Below, one piece after another: positions 34,657 through 42,909 of a stretch of 64,000 bases of DNA (within the stretch, counting starts at the first letter, position 1; each line of letters opens with the position of its first letter). A program made the translations under genes and the position numbers. The DNA is from Paraconexibacter antarcticus (GTDB lineage Bacteria; Actinomycetota; Thermoleophilia; Solirubrobacterales; Solirubrobacteraceae). The notes beneath the pieces are model-generated. The model saw only the letters and a program-made list of their open reading frames with translations. It made no database searches and had not been told where the DNA came from. The stretch spans positions 620,001-684,000 of the forward strand of contig NZ_CP098502.1 of assembly GCF_024220175.1 (NCBI RefSeq), given 5' to 3'.

Positions 34657-35826
34657 ATGTCCACCACCATGCCGTCGCCCGCGAAGCGGACGATCTTCGA
34701 GCCGGAGCACGACGACCTCCGCGAGAGCTACGCCACGTTCCTCCAGAAGGAGGTCGTCCCGAAGTACGACGAGTGGCACAAGGCGCAGCTCGTCGGGCGC
34801 GAGCTCTTCACGAAGAGCGCCGAGCACGGGTTCCTCGCGATGGAGGTGCCGGACGAGTACGGCGGCCCCGGCGTGGAGGACTGGCGCTTCAACGTCGTGC
34901 TCGCCGAGGAGGCGGTCAAGGCCGGCGTCGGCGACGCGATGGCGGGTCCGCTGCTGCACTCCGATGTCGTCCTGCCGTACATCATGGCCTCGGCCGACGA
35001 CGAGCAGAAGCAGCGCTGGCTGCCCGGCATCGCCTCCGGCGAGCAGGTCCTCGCGATCGCGATGACGGAGCCCGGCACGGGCTCGGACCTCGCGGGCATC
35101 AAGTCGACGGCGAAGCGCGACGGCGACTCCTACATCCTCAACGGCGCGAAGACGTTCATCACGAACGGCATCAACGCCGACCTCGTCGTCGTCGCGGCGC
35201 GCACGAGCGAGGACCCGCATCGCGGGCTCTCGATGTTCGTCGTGGAGCGCGGGATGGACGGCTTCGAGCGCGGCAAGCAGATCGAGAAGCTCGGTCAGCA
35301 CGCGTCCGACACCGCGGAGCTCTTCTTCACCGACGTGCGCCTCCCGGCGGAGAACCTCCTCGGCGAGGAGGGCACCGGCTTCTTCCAGCTCGTCGGGCGC
35401 CTCGTCCCCGAGCGCCTCATCCTCGCGGTGAGCTCGACCGCCGGCTGCGAATCCGCGTTCGCGATGACGATGGACTACATCAAGGAGCGCAAGGCGTTCG
35501 GCAAGCCGATCGGCTCCTTCCAGAACTCGCGCTTCGCGATGGCCGAGCTCGCGACGAAGATCGAGCTCACCCGCTGCTTCGTCGACCGCTGCATCGACCG
35601 CTACGTCGCGGGCACCTGCACCGTGCAGGAGGCGGCGATGGCGAAGTACTGGGCGACCGACCTGCTCTGCGAGGTCACCGACGTCGGCGTCCAGCTCCAC
35701 GGCGGCTACGGCTACACGATGGAGTACCCGATCGGGAAGGCGTGGGTCGACGCGCGCATCGGCAAGATCTACGCGGGGACGAACGAGATCATGAAGGAGC
35801 TCATCGGCAAGACGATGGGCCTGTGA
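34657..35826 (+). CDS. Acyl-CoA dehydrogenase (long-chain/isovaleryl-like)
   Basis: 389 residues with the full three-domain ACAD layout: AMTEPGTGSDLAGI (FAD/substrate), TFITNGINADLVVV, and the C-terminal HGGYGYTMEYPI and Y-A-G-T-N-E-I-M. The usual catalytic Glu of the Y-E-G-T motif is Ala, but a Glu is present in PERLIL at the alternative position used by long-chain and isovaleryl-CoA dehydrogenases. Oxidises acyl-CoA at the alpha-beta bond with FAD. ATG 34657 follows an AT-rich short leader. Confidence 0.9.
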   Translation: MSTTMPSPAKRTIFEPEHDDLRESYATFLQKEVVPKYDEWHKAQLVGRELFTKSAEHGFLAMEVPDEYGGPGVEDWRFNVVLAEEAVKAGVGDAMAGPLLHSDVVLPYIMASADDEQKQRWLPGIASGEQVLAIAMTEPGTGSDLAGIKSTAKRDGDSYILNGAKTFITNGINADLVVVAARTSEDPHRGLSMFVVERGMDGFERGKQIEKLGQHASDTAELFFTDVRLPAENLLGEEGTGFFQLVGRLVPERLILAVSSTAGCESAFAMTMDYIKERKAFGKPIGSFQNSRFAMAELATKIELTRCFVDRCIDRYVAGTCTVQEAAMAKYWATDLLCEVTDVGVQLHGGYGYTMEYPIGKAWVDARIGKIYAGTNEIMKELIGKTMGL

Positions 35827-35925
35827 CGACCTCGCGCAGGGCGCTCGGTTGCCACTGCGAGTTCCTCGCCCAGAGGCTCGGAACATCGCGGCGGTGACGT
35901 GACGCATCGCGGCTAGGGTGGTGCC

Positions 35926-36918
35926 ATGAGCACCCCTCAGCGGCGGACGAACTCCGGCTTCGGCCCGAGGACCACGGCGGCGGAGGTCATCGCCGGCACC
36001 GACCTGTCGGGCCGGACCGTGATCGTCACCGGCGGCTACTCGGGCCTCGGCCTCGAGACGGTACGGGCGCTCGCGGGGGCGGGCGCCCATCCCGTCGTTC
36101 CCGCGCGCCGCCCGGACCACGCGCGCGCGGCGCTGGCGGACGCCGGGCTCGGGGGCGACGCGGTCGAGGTCGACGAGCTCGACCTCGCCGACCTCGAGAG
36201 CGTCGCCGCCTTCGCGGAGCGCTTCCTCGCGACCGGCCGCCCGCTGGCGATCCTCATCAACAACGCGGCGGTCATGGCCTGCCCGGAGACGCGGGTCGGC
36301 GACGGGTGGGAGGCGCAGCTCGCGACGAACCACCTCGGGCACTTTGCGCTGACGAACCGCCTGTGGCCGGCGCTCGCGGCCGCGAACGGCGCGCGGGTCG
36401 TCGCGCTCTCCTCGACCGGGCACAAGCTCTCGCCGTTCCGCTTCGACGACCCGTGGTTCCGCGAGCGGCCCTACGACAAGTGGCAGGCCTACGGCCAGGC
36501 GAAGACCGCCAACAGCCTCTTCGCGGTCCGCCTCGATGCGCTCGGCCGCGACCACGGCGTCCGTGCGTTCGCCGTCCACCCCGGCGGGATCATGACCCCG
36601 CTGCAGCGCCACCTCACCCGCGAGGAGATGATCGTCAGCGGCTGGATGGACGAGGAGGGCAACCTGCACGAGCGCTTCAAGACCGTCGAGCAGGGGGCGG
36701 CGACCTCGGTGTGGGCGGCGACGTCGACGGCGCTCGACGGCGAGGGCGGTGTCTACTGCGAGGACTGCGACGTCGCGGACCCGACCGAGGTCGGGTCGCC
36801 CGAGGCGCGCATCCGCGGCGTGGACGCGCACGCGATCGACCCGGACGCGGCCGCGCGCCTGTGGGCATGGTCGGCGGAGGTCACCGGCGTGGACGCCTTC
36901 GCGGGCGCGCCGTCGTAG
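35926..36918 (+). CDS. Short-chain dehydrogenase/reductase
   Basis: 330 residues. Rossmann motif TGGYSGLG, NNAAVMA, catalytic Ser in ALSSTGH and Y-x-x-x-K (YGQAK), as in the classical/extended SDR group that also contains retinol and protochlorophyllide reductase-like enzymes. NAD(P)-dependent oxidoreductase of unknown substrate. The PNPOx-like gene follows after 11 bases. Confidence 0.9.
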   Translation: MSTPQRRTNSGFGPRTTAAEVIAGTDLSGRTVIVTGGYSGLGLETVRALAGAGAHPVVPARRPDHARAALADAGLGGDAVEVDELDLADLESVAAFAERFLATGRPLAILINNAAVMACPETRVGDGWEAQLATNHLGHFALTNRLWPALAAANGARVVALSSTGHKLSPFRFDDPWFRERPYDKWQAYGQAKTANSLFAVRLDALGRDHGVRAFAVHPGGIMTPLQRHLTREEMIVSGWMDEEGNLHERFKTVEQGAATSVWAATSTALDGEGGVYCEDCDVADPTEVGSPEARIRGVDAHAIDPDAAARLWAWSAEVTGVDAFAGAPS

Positions 36919-36929
36919 GGGCGGCTCGC

Positions 36930-37520
36930 ATGGCCCGCGTCTACGAGGAGCTCTCCGACGCCCAGCGCGAGTGGATCGCCGCGCAGGCGGTCTTCTTCGT
37001 GGGGACCGCGCCCCTCGCCGCCGACGGGCACCTGAACCTCTCGCCGAAGGGGCCGATCGGGTCGCTCGCCGTGCTCGGCCCGCGCGAGGTCGCCTACCTC
37101 GACGTCGTCGGTAGCGGCGCCGAGACGATCGCGCACCTGCGGGAGAACGGCCGCATCGTCCTCATGCTCTGCGCGTTCAGCGGACCGCCGCGGATCCTGC
37201 GCCTGCACGGGACGGGGACGGTGGCGCTCCCGGGCGAGGCGGCGTACGACGAGCTGCTGGCCCGGGGGGCGTTCGCCGACCCCTCGCGCCCGGAGGCCCG
37301 TCGCGCGATCGTCCACGTCGCGGTGCAGCGGATCGCCGACGCGTGCGGCTACGGCGTCCCGCTCATGGACCACGTCGGCGAGCGCGAGCACGCCGTGAAG
37401 TGGGCGGACAAGAAGCTCGCCGTCGGCGGGACCGGGGCGCTCGACGAGTACATCGAGGAGAAGAACCTGCGCTCGATCGACGGGTTGCCCGCGCTCGACG
37501 CGCCGCCCCCGCGCCCCTGA
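36930..37520 (+). CDS. Pyridoxamine 5'-phosphate oxidase-like flavin/F420-binding protein
   Basis: 196 residues. Split beta-barrel pattern with FFVGTAPLAADGHLNLSPKG and HLRENGRIVLMLCAF typical of the PNPOx-like superfamily (COG3576-type). Probably binds FMN or F420 and reduces or detoxifies a small molecule; true vitamin B6 synthesis is unlikely for this subgroup. Ends at the palindromic repeat copy A. Confidence 0.8.
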   Translation: MARVYEELSDAQREWIAAQAVFFVGTAPLAADGHLNLSPKGPIGSLAVLGPREVAYLDVVGSGAETIAHLRENGRIVLMLCAFSGPPRILRLHGTGTVALPGEAAYDELLARGAFADPSRPEARRAIVHVAVQRIADACGYGVPLMDHVGEREHAVKWADKKLAVGGTGALDEYIEEKNLRSIDGLPALDAPPPRP

Positions 37521-37524
37521 CGCG

Positions 37525-37571
37525 CCGAAACCCGTTCTTGGTCCCCCAGTTGGGCTGTTATCGGGTCTCGG
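37525..37571. repeat. 47-bp palindromic repeat, copy A
   Basis: Begins CCGAAACCCG and ends CGGGTCTCGG, with GTCCCCCAGTTGGGC in the middle. It fills the gap between the convergent PNPOx-like and TetR genes, five bases from one stop and four from the other. Same family as 49215-49261 and 52269-52315. Can fold into a hairpin, so it may also terminate transcription. Confidence 0.85.
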
Positions 37572-37575
37572 CGGG

Positions 37576-38196
37576 TCAGGGGGCTGCGCTGCGCAGCATC
37601 CGCTCGAGCTCGGCGCGCATCGCCGGCCACGGGCTGCGGGCGGGCGGCTGCTCGCGCGGCTCGAACGCCTCGGTCAGCGCGAGCCCGCGCATCGCGGTGA
37701 GGACGAGGTTCAGGCGCGACTCCCAGCCGGGCACCGCGATGAGGTCGCCGCCGATGTCCGCCGCGTGGGCGAGCACCTGCCGGCGCATCTCCTTCTCCAC
37801 GGGCAGCAGGCGACGGTGCAGGTCCTCGTCGTCGGCGGCCGCGATCCAGAGCTTCACGAAGATCGTGAACATCGGGCTCGAGAAGTGCTCCCACAGCAGG
37901 TCCAGGAGCGCGCCGCTGCGGGTCTCCGGGTCGGTCGGCAGCTCACGAGCGTGGGCGGCGATCTCCGCGATCTGCTGGTCGGCGAGCCGCTCGATCGCCG
38001 CGCCGACGAGGTCGACCCGATACGGGAAGTGGTGCGTCTGCGCGCCCTGGGAGACGCCCGCGAGCTCGGTCACGCGGCGGGTCGTCGTCGCCGCGTAGCC
38101 GACGTCGAGGACGCTCTGGATCGTCGCGTCGAGGAGCCGTCCGCGCGTCTCGGCGGTGCGTTCCTCCTGGGTGCGGCGGGCGGGCGGGGCGGTCAC
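37576..38196 (-). CDS. TetR-family transcriptional regulator
   Basis: 206 residues. N-terminal helix-turn-helix (RLLDATIQSVLDVGYAATTT, then ELAGVSQGAQTHHFPYR) and an all-helical ligand domain. GTG 38196. Divergently transcribed from an aldo/keto reductase gene with 57 bases between starts, so it likely controls that gene and itself. Confidence 0.9.
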   Translation of the reverse strand: MTAPPARRTQEERTAETRGRLLDATIQSVLDVGYAATTTRRVTELAGVSQGAQTHHFPYRVDLVGAAIERLADQQIAEIAAHARELPTDPETRSGALLDLLWEHFSSPMFTIFVKLWIAAADDEDLHRRLLPVEKEMRRQVLAHAADIGGDLIAVPGWESRLNLVLTAMRGLALTEAFEPREQPPARSPWPAMRAELERMLRSAAP

Positions 38197-38206
38197 CGGG
38201 GGCGAT

Positions 38207-38243
38207 GCTAGCCCGCCGGGCCGCGGCGCGCGGGCGGCGCTAG
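38207..38243. promoter_or_regulatory. Imperfect inverted repeat between TetR and aldo/keto reductase genes
   Basis: CTAGCCCGCC (from 38208) faces GGGCGGCGCTAG (to 38243) with a one-base offset, centred in the 57-base divergent region. A plausible operator for the adjacent TetR protein; based on position only. Confidence 0.35.
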
Positions 38244-38253
38244 TTTGGGGCGC

Positions 38254-39213
38254 ATGCCCGCACTTGCATCGACCGGCCTGCACGTCCACCCCCTCTGCCT
38301 CGGCGGCAACGTCTTCGGCTGGACCGCCGACGAGGAGACCTCGTTCGCGATCCTCGACCGCTACACCGAGGCGGGAGGCAACTTCGTCGACACCGCCGAC
38401 GTCTACTCCGCCTGGGTCCCCGGCCACGCCGGCGGCGAGTCGGAGGCGACGATCGGCCGCTGGATCGCCGCCCGCCGCCCCGACCTCGACGAGCTGACGA
38501 TCGCCACGAAGGTCGGCATGCTCGGTGCGGCGGACCTCGGGAACCTGCGCCCGGAGACGATCCGCACCGCGTGCGACGCGTCGCTGCGCCGCCTCGGCGT
38601 CGAGCGCATCGACCTCTACTACCAGCACCGCGACGACGAGGACGTCCCGCTCGAGGAGTCGCTCGGCGCGATGAACGAGCTGCTGCAGGCGGGGAAGATC
38701 GCGCACATCGGCGTCTCGAACGTCGGGCCCGAGCGGCTGCGGCGGATGGTCGAGGTCTGCGCCGCCGAGGGCTACGCGCCGATCGCCGCGCTGCAGCCGC
38801 GCTACAACCTCCTCGACCGCGCGGAGTTCGAGGACGAGCTGCAGGCGGTCTGCGCCGAGCACGACATCGCGTGCGTCCCGTTCTACGGCCTCGCGATGGG
38901 CGTCCTCACCGGGAAGTACACCCGCGAGTCCGACAAGGCGAGCATCGGCTCGCCGCGGGCCGGCGGGGCGCTGAAGACGTACGGCGGGCAGGAGCGCACG
39001 TGGAGGACGCTCGACGTCCTGCGCGAGGTCGCGGCCGCGCACGGCGTCCCGCCCGCCGCCGTCGCCCTCGCCTGGCTCGGCGGCCGCGAGACCGTCGCCG
39101 CGCCGATCGCGAGCGCGACGAGCGTCGCCCAGCTCGACGAGCTGCTCGCGCTGACGGACGTCGAGCTCACCGGCGAGCAGGCCGCCGCCCTCGACGACGT
39201 CTCGGCGGGGTAG
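38254..39213 (+). CDS. Aldo/keto reductase
   Basis: 319 residues, (beta/alpha)8 type. Catalytic Asp/Tyr in FVDTADVYSAW (D-x-x-D/Y), Lys in IATKVGM and His in YYQHRDD; C-terminal cofactor region APIASATSVAQL. NADPH-dependent oxidoreductase. ATG 38254. Its expression is probably governed by the divergent TetR gene. The rhodanese gene follows after 10 bases. Confidence 0.9.
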   Translation: MPALASTGLHVHPLCLGGNVFGWTADEETSFAILDRYTEAGGNFVDTADVYSAWVPGHAGGESEATIGRWIAARRPDLDELTIATKVGMLGAADLGNLRPETIRTACDASLRRLGVERIDLYYQHRDDEDVPLEESLGAMNELLQAGKIAHIGVSNVGPERLRRMVEVCAAEGYAPIAALQPRYNLLDRAEFEDELQAVCAEHDIACVPFYGLAMGVLTGKYTRESDKASIGSPRAGGALKTYGGQERTWRTLDVLREVAAAHGVPPAAVALAWLGGRETVAAPIASATSVAQLDELLALTDVELTGEQAAALDDVSAG

Positions 39214-39223
39214 CGTCGCGGCC

Positions 39224-40045
39224 GTGATCCCGCCGATCGTCGACCTCGCCTGGTGGCAGCGCCGCCGCGAGGATGTCGTCACCGCCGACTGCCGCTTCTA
39301 CCTCGACGGGCGCTCGGCCCGCGAGGCGTATGACCGCGGCCACATCCCGCGCGCGGTGTTCGTCGACCTCGACCGGTACCTCGCGGGGCACGGCGAGCCC
39401 CACGAGGGCCGGCATCCGCTCCCGGCGCCGGAGCGCTTCGCGGAGGGCCTGAGCGGCGCGGGGATCGGGGACGCGACGACGGTCGTCGCCTACGACGATG
39501 CGGGCGGCGCGATCGCGGCGCGGCTCGTCTGGATGCTGCGGGCGCTCGGGCAGGACGCGGCGCTCCTCGACGGCGGCCTCGCCGCCTACGACGGCGAGCT
39601 CTCGACCGAGGACGTCGTCCCCGCGCCGGCGGTCACGAACGTCCGCGCGTGGCCCGAAGCGGCGCTCGCCGACATCGACGCTGCGACCGACCGCCGCAGC
39701 GTCGTCCTCGACGCGCGCGACGGTGCGCGGTACCGCGGTGAGACCGAGCCGGTCGACCCCGCCGCCGGGCACATCCCCGGCGCACTGAGCCTGCCGACCC
39801 GCGAGCACCTCGACCAGGACTGGCGCTTCCTCCCCGTGGTCGAGCTGCGGCGGCGGTTCGCCGCGGTCGGCGTCGAGGAGGGCACGCCGGTCGTCTCCTA
39901 CTGCGGCTCGGGCGTCACCGCCTGCCACGCGCTGCTCGCGCTCGAGCACGCCGGCCTCGGGCGCGGACGCCTGTACGCCGGCTCGTGGTCGGCGTACAGC
40001 AACACGCCGGGCCGGCCGGTCGCGACCGGGCCCGAGCCGGGGTAG
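39224..40045 (+). CDS. Two-domain sulfurtransferase (rhodanese / thiosulfate or mercaptopyruvate type)
   Basis: 273 residues with two rhodanese domains. The second holds the active-site loop SYCGSGVTA with the catalytic Cys; the first is the inactive structural copy (YDRGHIPRAVFVDLD). The CGSGVTA loop is closer to mercaptopyruvate sulfurtransferase (CG[ST]GVT) than to thiosulfate rhodanese. GTG 39224. Confidence 0.9.
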   Translation: MIPPIVDLAWWQRRREDVVTADCRFYLDGRSAREAYDRGHIPRAVFVDLDRYLAGHGEPHEGRHPLPAPERFAEGLSGAGIGDATTVVAYDDAGGAIAARLVWMLRALGQDAALLDGGLAAYDGELSTEDVVPAPAVTNVRAWPEAALADIDAATDRRSVVLDARDGARYRGETEPVDPAAGHIPGALSLPTREHLDQDWRFLPVVELRRRFAAVGVEEGTPVVSYCGSGVTACHALLALEHAGLGRGRLYAGSWSAYSNTPGRPVATGPEPG

Positions 40046-40058
40046 CCGCGGCGGGTGG

Positions 40059-40087
40059 GCGAACCCCACCGCATGGGTGGGTCTCGC
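40059..40087. terminator. Imperfect hairpin between convergent genes
   Basis: GCGAACCCCACC (40059-40070) and GGTGGGTCTCGC (40076-40087) pair with two mismatches around a 5-base loop, between the rhodanese stop and a leftward hypothetical gene stop. Probable bidirectional terminator. Confidence 0.5.
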
Positions 40088-40114
40088 TGCCGGACGGGCG
40101 CCGCCGGCGCCCGC

Positions 40115-40465
40115 TCAGCCCGTGGCGGCGAGCAGCGGGTCGCCGGGCAGCTCCATGCCGCGCGGCACGAGCACGTAGTCGACCGGGCCGGTGCTGAAGC
40201 GCGCGATCGCACCGGGGACGATCGGCTCCCCGGAGAGCTCCGGCATCGACTCGATGCCGGGCGCGCGCAGCCCAAAGAAGCGGTGCGCGCTCTTGGCGGC
40301 GTACGTCCGCAGCGCGCGGTCGGCGCCGGCCTTGCTGCTGCACCAGCCGGTCGCGTGGAGCGTCGCGCCGTGCCACAGCTCCCAGCGCCAGCGGCGGTAG
40401 CCGATGCGCCCGGCGGCGAGCTCGTGGAGGGCGTAGTGGAACTGCAGGCCTTGGACGGGGAACAC
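40115..40465 (-). CDS. Hypothetical protein
   Basis: 116 residues. GTG 40465 has a GGTGGAGG ribosome-binding site. Contains RWRWELWHGATLHATGWCSSKAG and a second conserved-looking stretch (YAAKSAHRFFGL). No domain recognised. Divergent from the small gene at 40502 with 36 bases between the starts. Confidence 0.6.
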   Translation of the reverse strand: MFPVQGLQFHYALHELAAGRIGYRRWRWELWHGATLHATGWCSSKAGADRALRTYAAKSAHRFFGLRAPGIESMPELSGEPIVPGAIARFSTGPVDYVLVPRGMELPGDPLLAATG

Positions 40466-40501
40466 GCACCCTCCACCGTAGCGGCCGAGTACCGTCTTTT
40501 C

Positions 40502-40726
40502 ATGCGCCCGAGCCGCCTCATGCCCCGGATCGGCATGGCCGCGCACGTCCACGGCGCCGCCGGGGACCTCACGGTCGTCCGCGTCGACGGCGCCCGGCTC
40601 GTCGTCGCCGACGAGGACGGGGACGAGACGGCGTTCGTCATCCACCGCCTGACGGGCCACTGGGTCCGGGAGGGCGACCCGTACTGGGGCCGGCGGCTTC
40701 AGCTCTCCGACGAGCGGGCGGGCTGA
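40502..40726 (+). CDS. Small hypothetical protein
   Basis: 74 residues. Short beta-rich sequence (HVHGAAGDLTVVRVDGARLVVADEDGD) that may form an SH3-like barrel. Its last 28 bases overlap the 3' end of the Nei-type glycosylase gene on the other strand. Supported by ATG, frame and spacing only. Confidence 0.5.
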   Translation: MRPSRLMPRIGMAAHVHGAAGDLTVVRVDGARLVVADEDGDETAFVIHRLTGHWVREGDPYWGRRLQLSDERAG

Positions 40727-41541
40727 CAGGCCGGGCACCACCAGAGGGTCCGGCCGGTGAGCGGCTGCTGGCGGACCGGGCCGCCGCAGCGGCGGCACGT
40801 GTCGCGCCGGTAGACCTGCACGCGGTCGCGGCCGCGCAGCTTCGAGCGGGGGACGCCGCCCGCCTCGTCCGCCGGCACCGTGACGATCTTCCCGGCGCGC
40901 TCGCCGTCGCGCAGCTGCGCGGTGAGGACGTCCCACAGCTCGGTGACCTCGTCCGGCGTGAGGTCCCGCGCCGGCGTGAACGGGTCCAGGCCGACCGCGA
41001 AGAGCGACTCCGCGCGGTAGACGTTGCCGACGCCCGCGAGCACCGACTGGTCCATGAGCGCCGCGGCGATCGAGATGCGGCGGCGAACGAGGGCGGCGGT
41101 GAACCTCGCCGGATCAGCGTCCGCCCGCAGTGGGTCGGGCCCCAGGCGGGCGAGGAGCGCGTCCTCCTCCGGCGGCTCGAGGAGCGTGGAGGCGACGGCG
41201 CCGCTGAGGTCCCAGGCGACGTCGCCCGCGTCAACGCGCAGGCGGCAGGTCGGGCGGGGTGGCGTGGCGTCCGGGTGGGGACGACGGACGAAGCGGCCGA
41301 AGAGCCCGAGGTGCACGTGGAGGGTCAGGTCCCCCTCGTAGCGCTGGAGCAGGTGCTTGCCGTAGGCGTCGATGCGCTCCAGGCGGCGCCCGTCGAGCTC
41401 CTGGGCCGCGCGCGCGGCGGCGAGCGAGGCGCGCACGGGCGCGTCGCCGGTCCCCTGGGGTGAGGACGTCGTGACGACCCGGCCCTGCAGGTCGGCCCGC
41501 TGGCAGCGGGCGAGGCGGTGGATCGTGTGGCCTTCGGGCAT
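40699..41541 (-). CDS. Fpg/Nei-family DNA glycosylase (endonuclease VIII-like)
   Basis: 280 residues. N-terminus PEGHTIH gives the catalytic Pro2 and Glu3; the helix-two-turn-helix segment (SVLAGVGNVYRAE) and the C-terminal zinc finger (CRRCGG...CPAC) are intact. Resembles mycobacterial Nei2-type enzymes that remove oxidised pyrimidines and nick the abasic site. Cytoplasmic base-excision repair. Confidence 0.92.
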   Translation of the reverse strand: MPEGHTIHRLARCQRADLQGRVVTTSSPQGTGDAPVRASLAAARAAQELDGRRLERIDAYGKHLLQRYEGDLTLHVHLGLFGRFVRRPHPDATPPRPTCRLRVDAGDVAWDLSGAVASTLLEPPEEDALLARLGPDPLRADADPARFTAALVRRRISIAAALMDQSVLAGVGNVYRAESLFAVGLDPFTPARDLTPDEVTELWDVLTAQLRDGERAGKIVTVPADEAGGVPRSKLRGRDRVQVYRRDTCRRCGGPVRQQPLTGRTLWWCPACQPARSSES

Positions 41542-41624
41542 GCGTGACGGGTACGGGGGCGGAGCGGGCCCGGCTCTCGGCCGGGACGCCCTCCGCCGCC
41601 CGGCCCCCTACCCTGGCAGGCCGA

Positions 41625-42149
41625 ATGCCGCCCGCGAAGAGCCCGTACCGCCGCCGTCCCGCCGCGAAGTCCAAGTCCCTGCCGGACGTCCCGCCCGAGC
41701 GCGCGCTCGGCGAGACGCTCATCTGGACCGACGGCGCCTGCCAGGGCAACCCGGGCCCCGGCGGCTGGGCCGCCCTCGTGACGACGAGCGACGACGAGGC
41801 GCCGATAGAGCTGTCCGGCGGCGCGCCGCACACGACGAACAACATCATGGAGATGACCGCCGCGCTGGAGGGCCTGCGGTCGCTCCCGGACGGCTCGACG
41901 GTCTGCGTCGTCACCGACTCGCGCTACCTCCTCGACGGCATGACCTCGTGGATGGCGGGCTGGAAGAAGCGCGGCTGGAAGACCGCCGGCGGCGACCCGG
42001 TGAAGAACCGCGCCATCTGGGAGGCGCTCGACGCCGAGGTCGGCCGGCACGCGTCCGTCCGCTGGCACTGGGTGCGCGGCCACGTCGGCAACGCCCTGAA
42101 CGAGCGGGCGGACGAGCTCGCCGTGGCCGCCGCCGCGGCGAACGCCTGA
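41625..42149 (+). CDS. rnhA: Ribonuclease HI
   Basis: 174 residues. All four catalytic acids are in place (D36 in WTDGACQGNPGPGG, E76 in MEMTAAL, D98 in TDSRY, D163 in ERADELA) and the catalytic His in RGHVGNALNE. Degrades the RNA strand of RNA-DNA hybrids. ATG 41625 is used; a start at 41544 would add 27 non-conserved residues. A basic N-terminal tail (~1-20) precedes the domain. Confidence 0.93.
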   Translation: MPPAKSPYRRRPAAKSKSLPDVPPERALGETLIWTDGACQGNPGPGGWAALVTTSDDEAPIELSGGAPHTTNNIMEMTAALEGLRSLPDGSTVCVVTDSRYLLDGMTSWMAGWKKRGWKTAGGDPVKNRAIWEALDAEVGRHASVRWHWVRGHVGNALNERADELAVAAAAANA

Positions 42150-42167
42150 GCGGCCCGGCGGCGGGCC

Positions 42168-42560
42168 GTGCGCACCTTCACGCTGACGGTGCAGCCGGGG
42201 CTGCTGGCGATCTGCCGGCTTCCGTCCGCGGCGCCGGTGCCTCCCGTCCCGCCCGATGCGCACCCGCTCCACGCGGTCACCCGGACGGCCGACGAGCTGT
42301 CGATCGTCTGCGCGGAGGAGGACGTCCCGGACGGCGCGATCGCGGACGGCGGCTGGCGGGCCCTGACGCTGGCGGGCCCCTTCGACCTCACGACCGAGGC
42401 CGGCGTGCTCGTGGCGGTGCTGACGCCGCTGGCCGACGCGGGGGTGGGCATCTTCGCGGTGTCGACGTACGACACCGACCATGTGCTCGTGCGCGCGGGG
42501 TCGCTGGAGGTTGCGGTGGGCGCGCTGCGCGGGGCGGGGCATGAGGTGGTCGTGGGCTGA
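42168..42560 (+). CDS. ACT-domain protein (ACT_7/CASTOR-like)
   Basis: 130 residues made of two ACT-like halves; the second carries L-A-D-A-G-V-G-I-F-A-V-S-T-Y-D-T-D-H. Such proteins bind amino acids and are small stand-alone regulators in bacteria. GTG 42168, 18 bases after rnhA. Confidence 0.8.
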   Translation: MRTFTLTVQPGLLAICRLPSAAPVPPVPPDAHPLHAVTRTADELSIVCAEEDVPDGAIADGGWRALTLAGPFDLTTEAGVLVAVLTPLADAGVGIFAVSTYDTDHVLVRAGSLEVAVGALRGAGHEVVVG

Positions 42561-42905
42561 GGCGGCTGGCCTGCTGTGGCCTGTCCTGCCGGGTCGTCGC
42601 GCTTACAGCGGTCGGTTACGGAAGAGGGAGGCCGGCGGTCTGCCGCGGAGTCGCACGAACACCACGTCATCCGTGCAGTTCGTGCGCCACCGAGGGGCGA
42701 ACGCCGCTGGAGTCGCACGAACACCACGTCATCCGTGCAGTTCGTGCGCCACCGAGGGAGCGCACGACGAAATGGTCGCTGAGCGACCTCTTCGTCGGTC
42801 GCGCGCGCTCGGAGCGCCTCCCCTCCGCCGTAAACCAGCCCGCCGTAGACGCCGGCGCCCCGCAGGCTCCGCACGCGCCGGCGCCGCAAGCGCCCGCGCT
42901 CCGGC
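42561..42905. other. Intergenic region with repeats, left of the insertion sequence
   Basis: About 345 bases with no supported gene. It contains two perfect 50-bp direct repeats (42647-42696 and 42709-42758), a 7-bp-arm palindrome GGTCGCTGAGCGACC at 42774-42788, and runs into the left target-site duplication of the IS701-type element. Confidence 0.7.
42647..42758. repeat. Two perfect 50-bp direct repeats (period 62) with internal inverted repeat
   Basis: Each copy starts GGAGTCGCACGAACACCACG and ends GCCACCGAGGG; copies at 42647-42696 and 42709-42758. Within each, CGCACGAAC and GTTCGTGCG form 9-bp arms around a 17-base loop. Only two copies and a 12-base spacer, so not a CRISPR. Confidence 0.9.
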
Positions 42906-42909
42906 CTAA

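Noticed and set aside
34657-35826. Inactive acyl-CoA dehydrogenase because the Y-E-G-T glutamate is Ala
   Set aside because: A Glu is present in PERLIL at the alternative catalytic position known in long-chain and isovaleryl-CoA dehydrogenases.
32194-36831. A 1545-codon open frame on the minus strand
   Set aside because: It lies antisense to six well-supported genes and its translation is Arg/Val/Asp-rich with no domain; long antisense frames are normal at this GC content.
42647-42758. CRISPR array
   Set aside because: Only two repeats with a 12-base spacer and no cas genes nearby.
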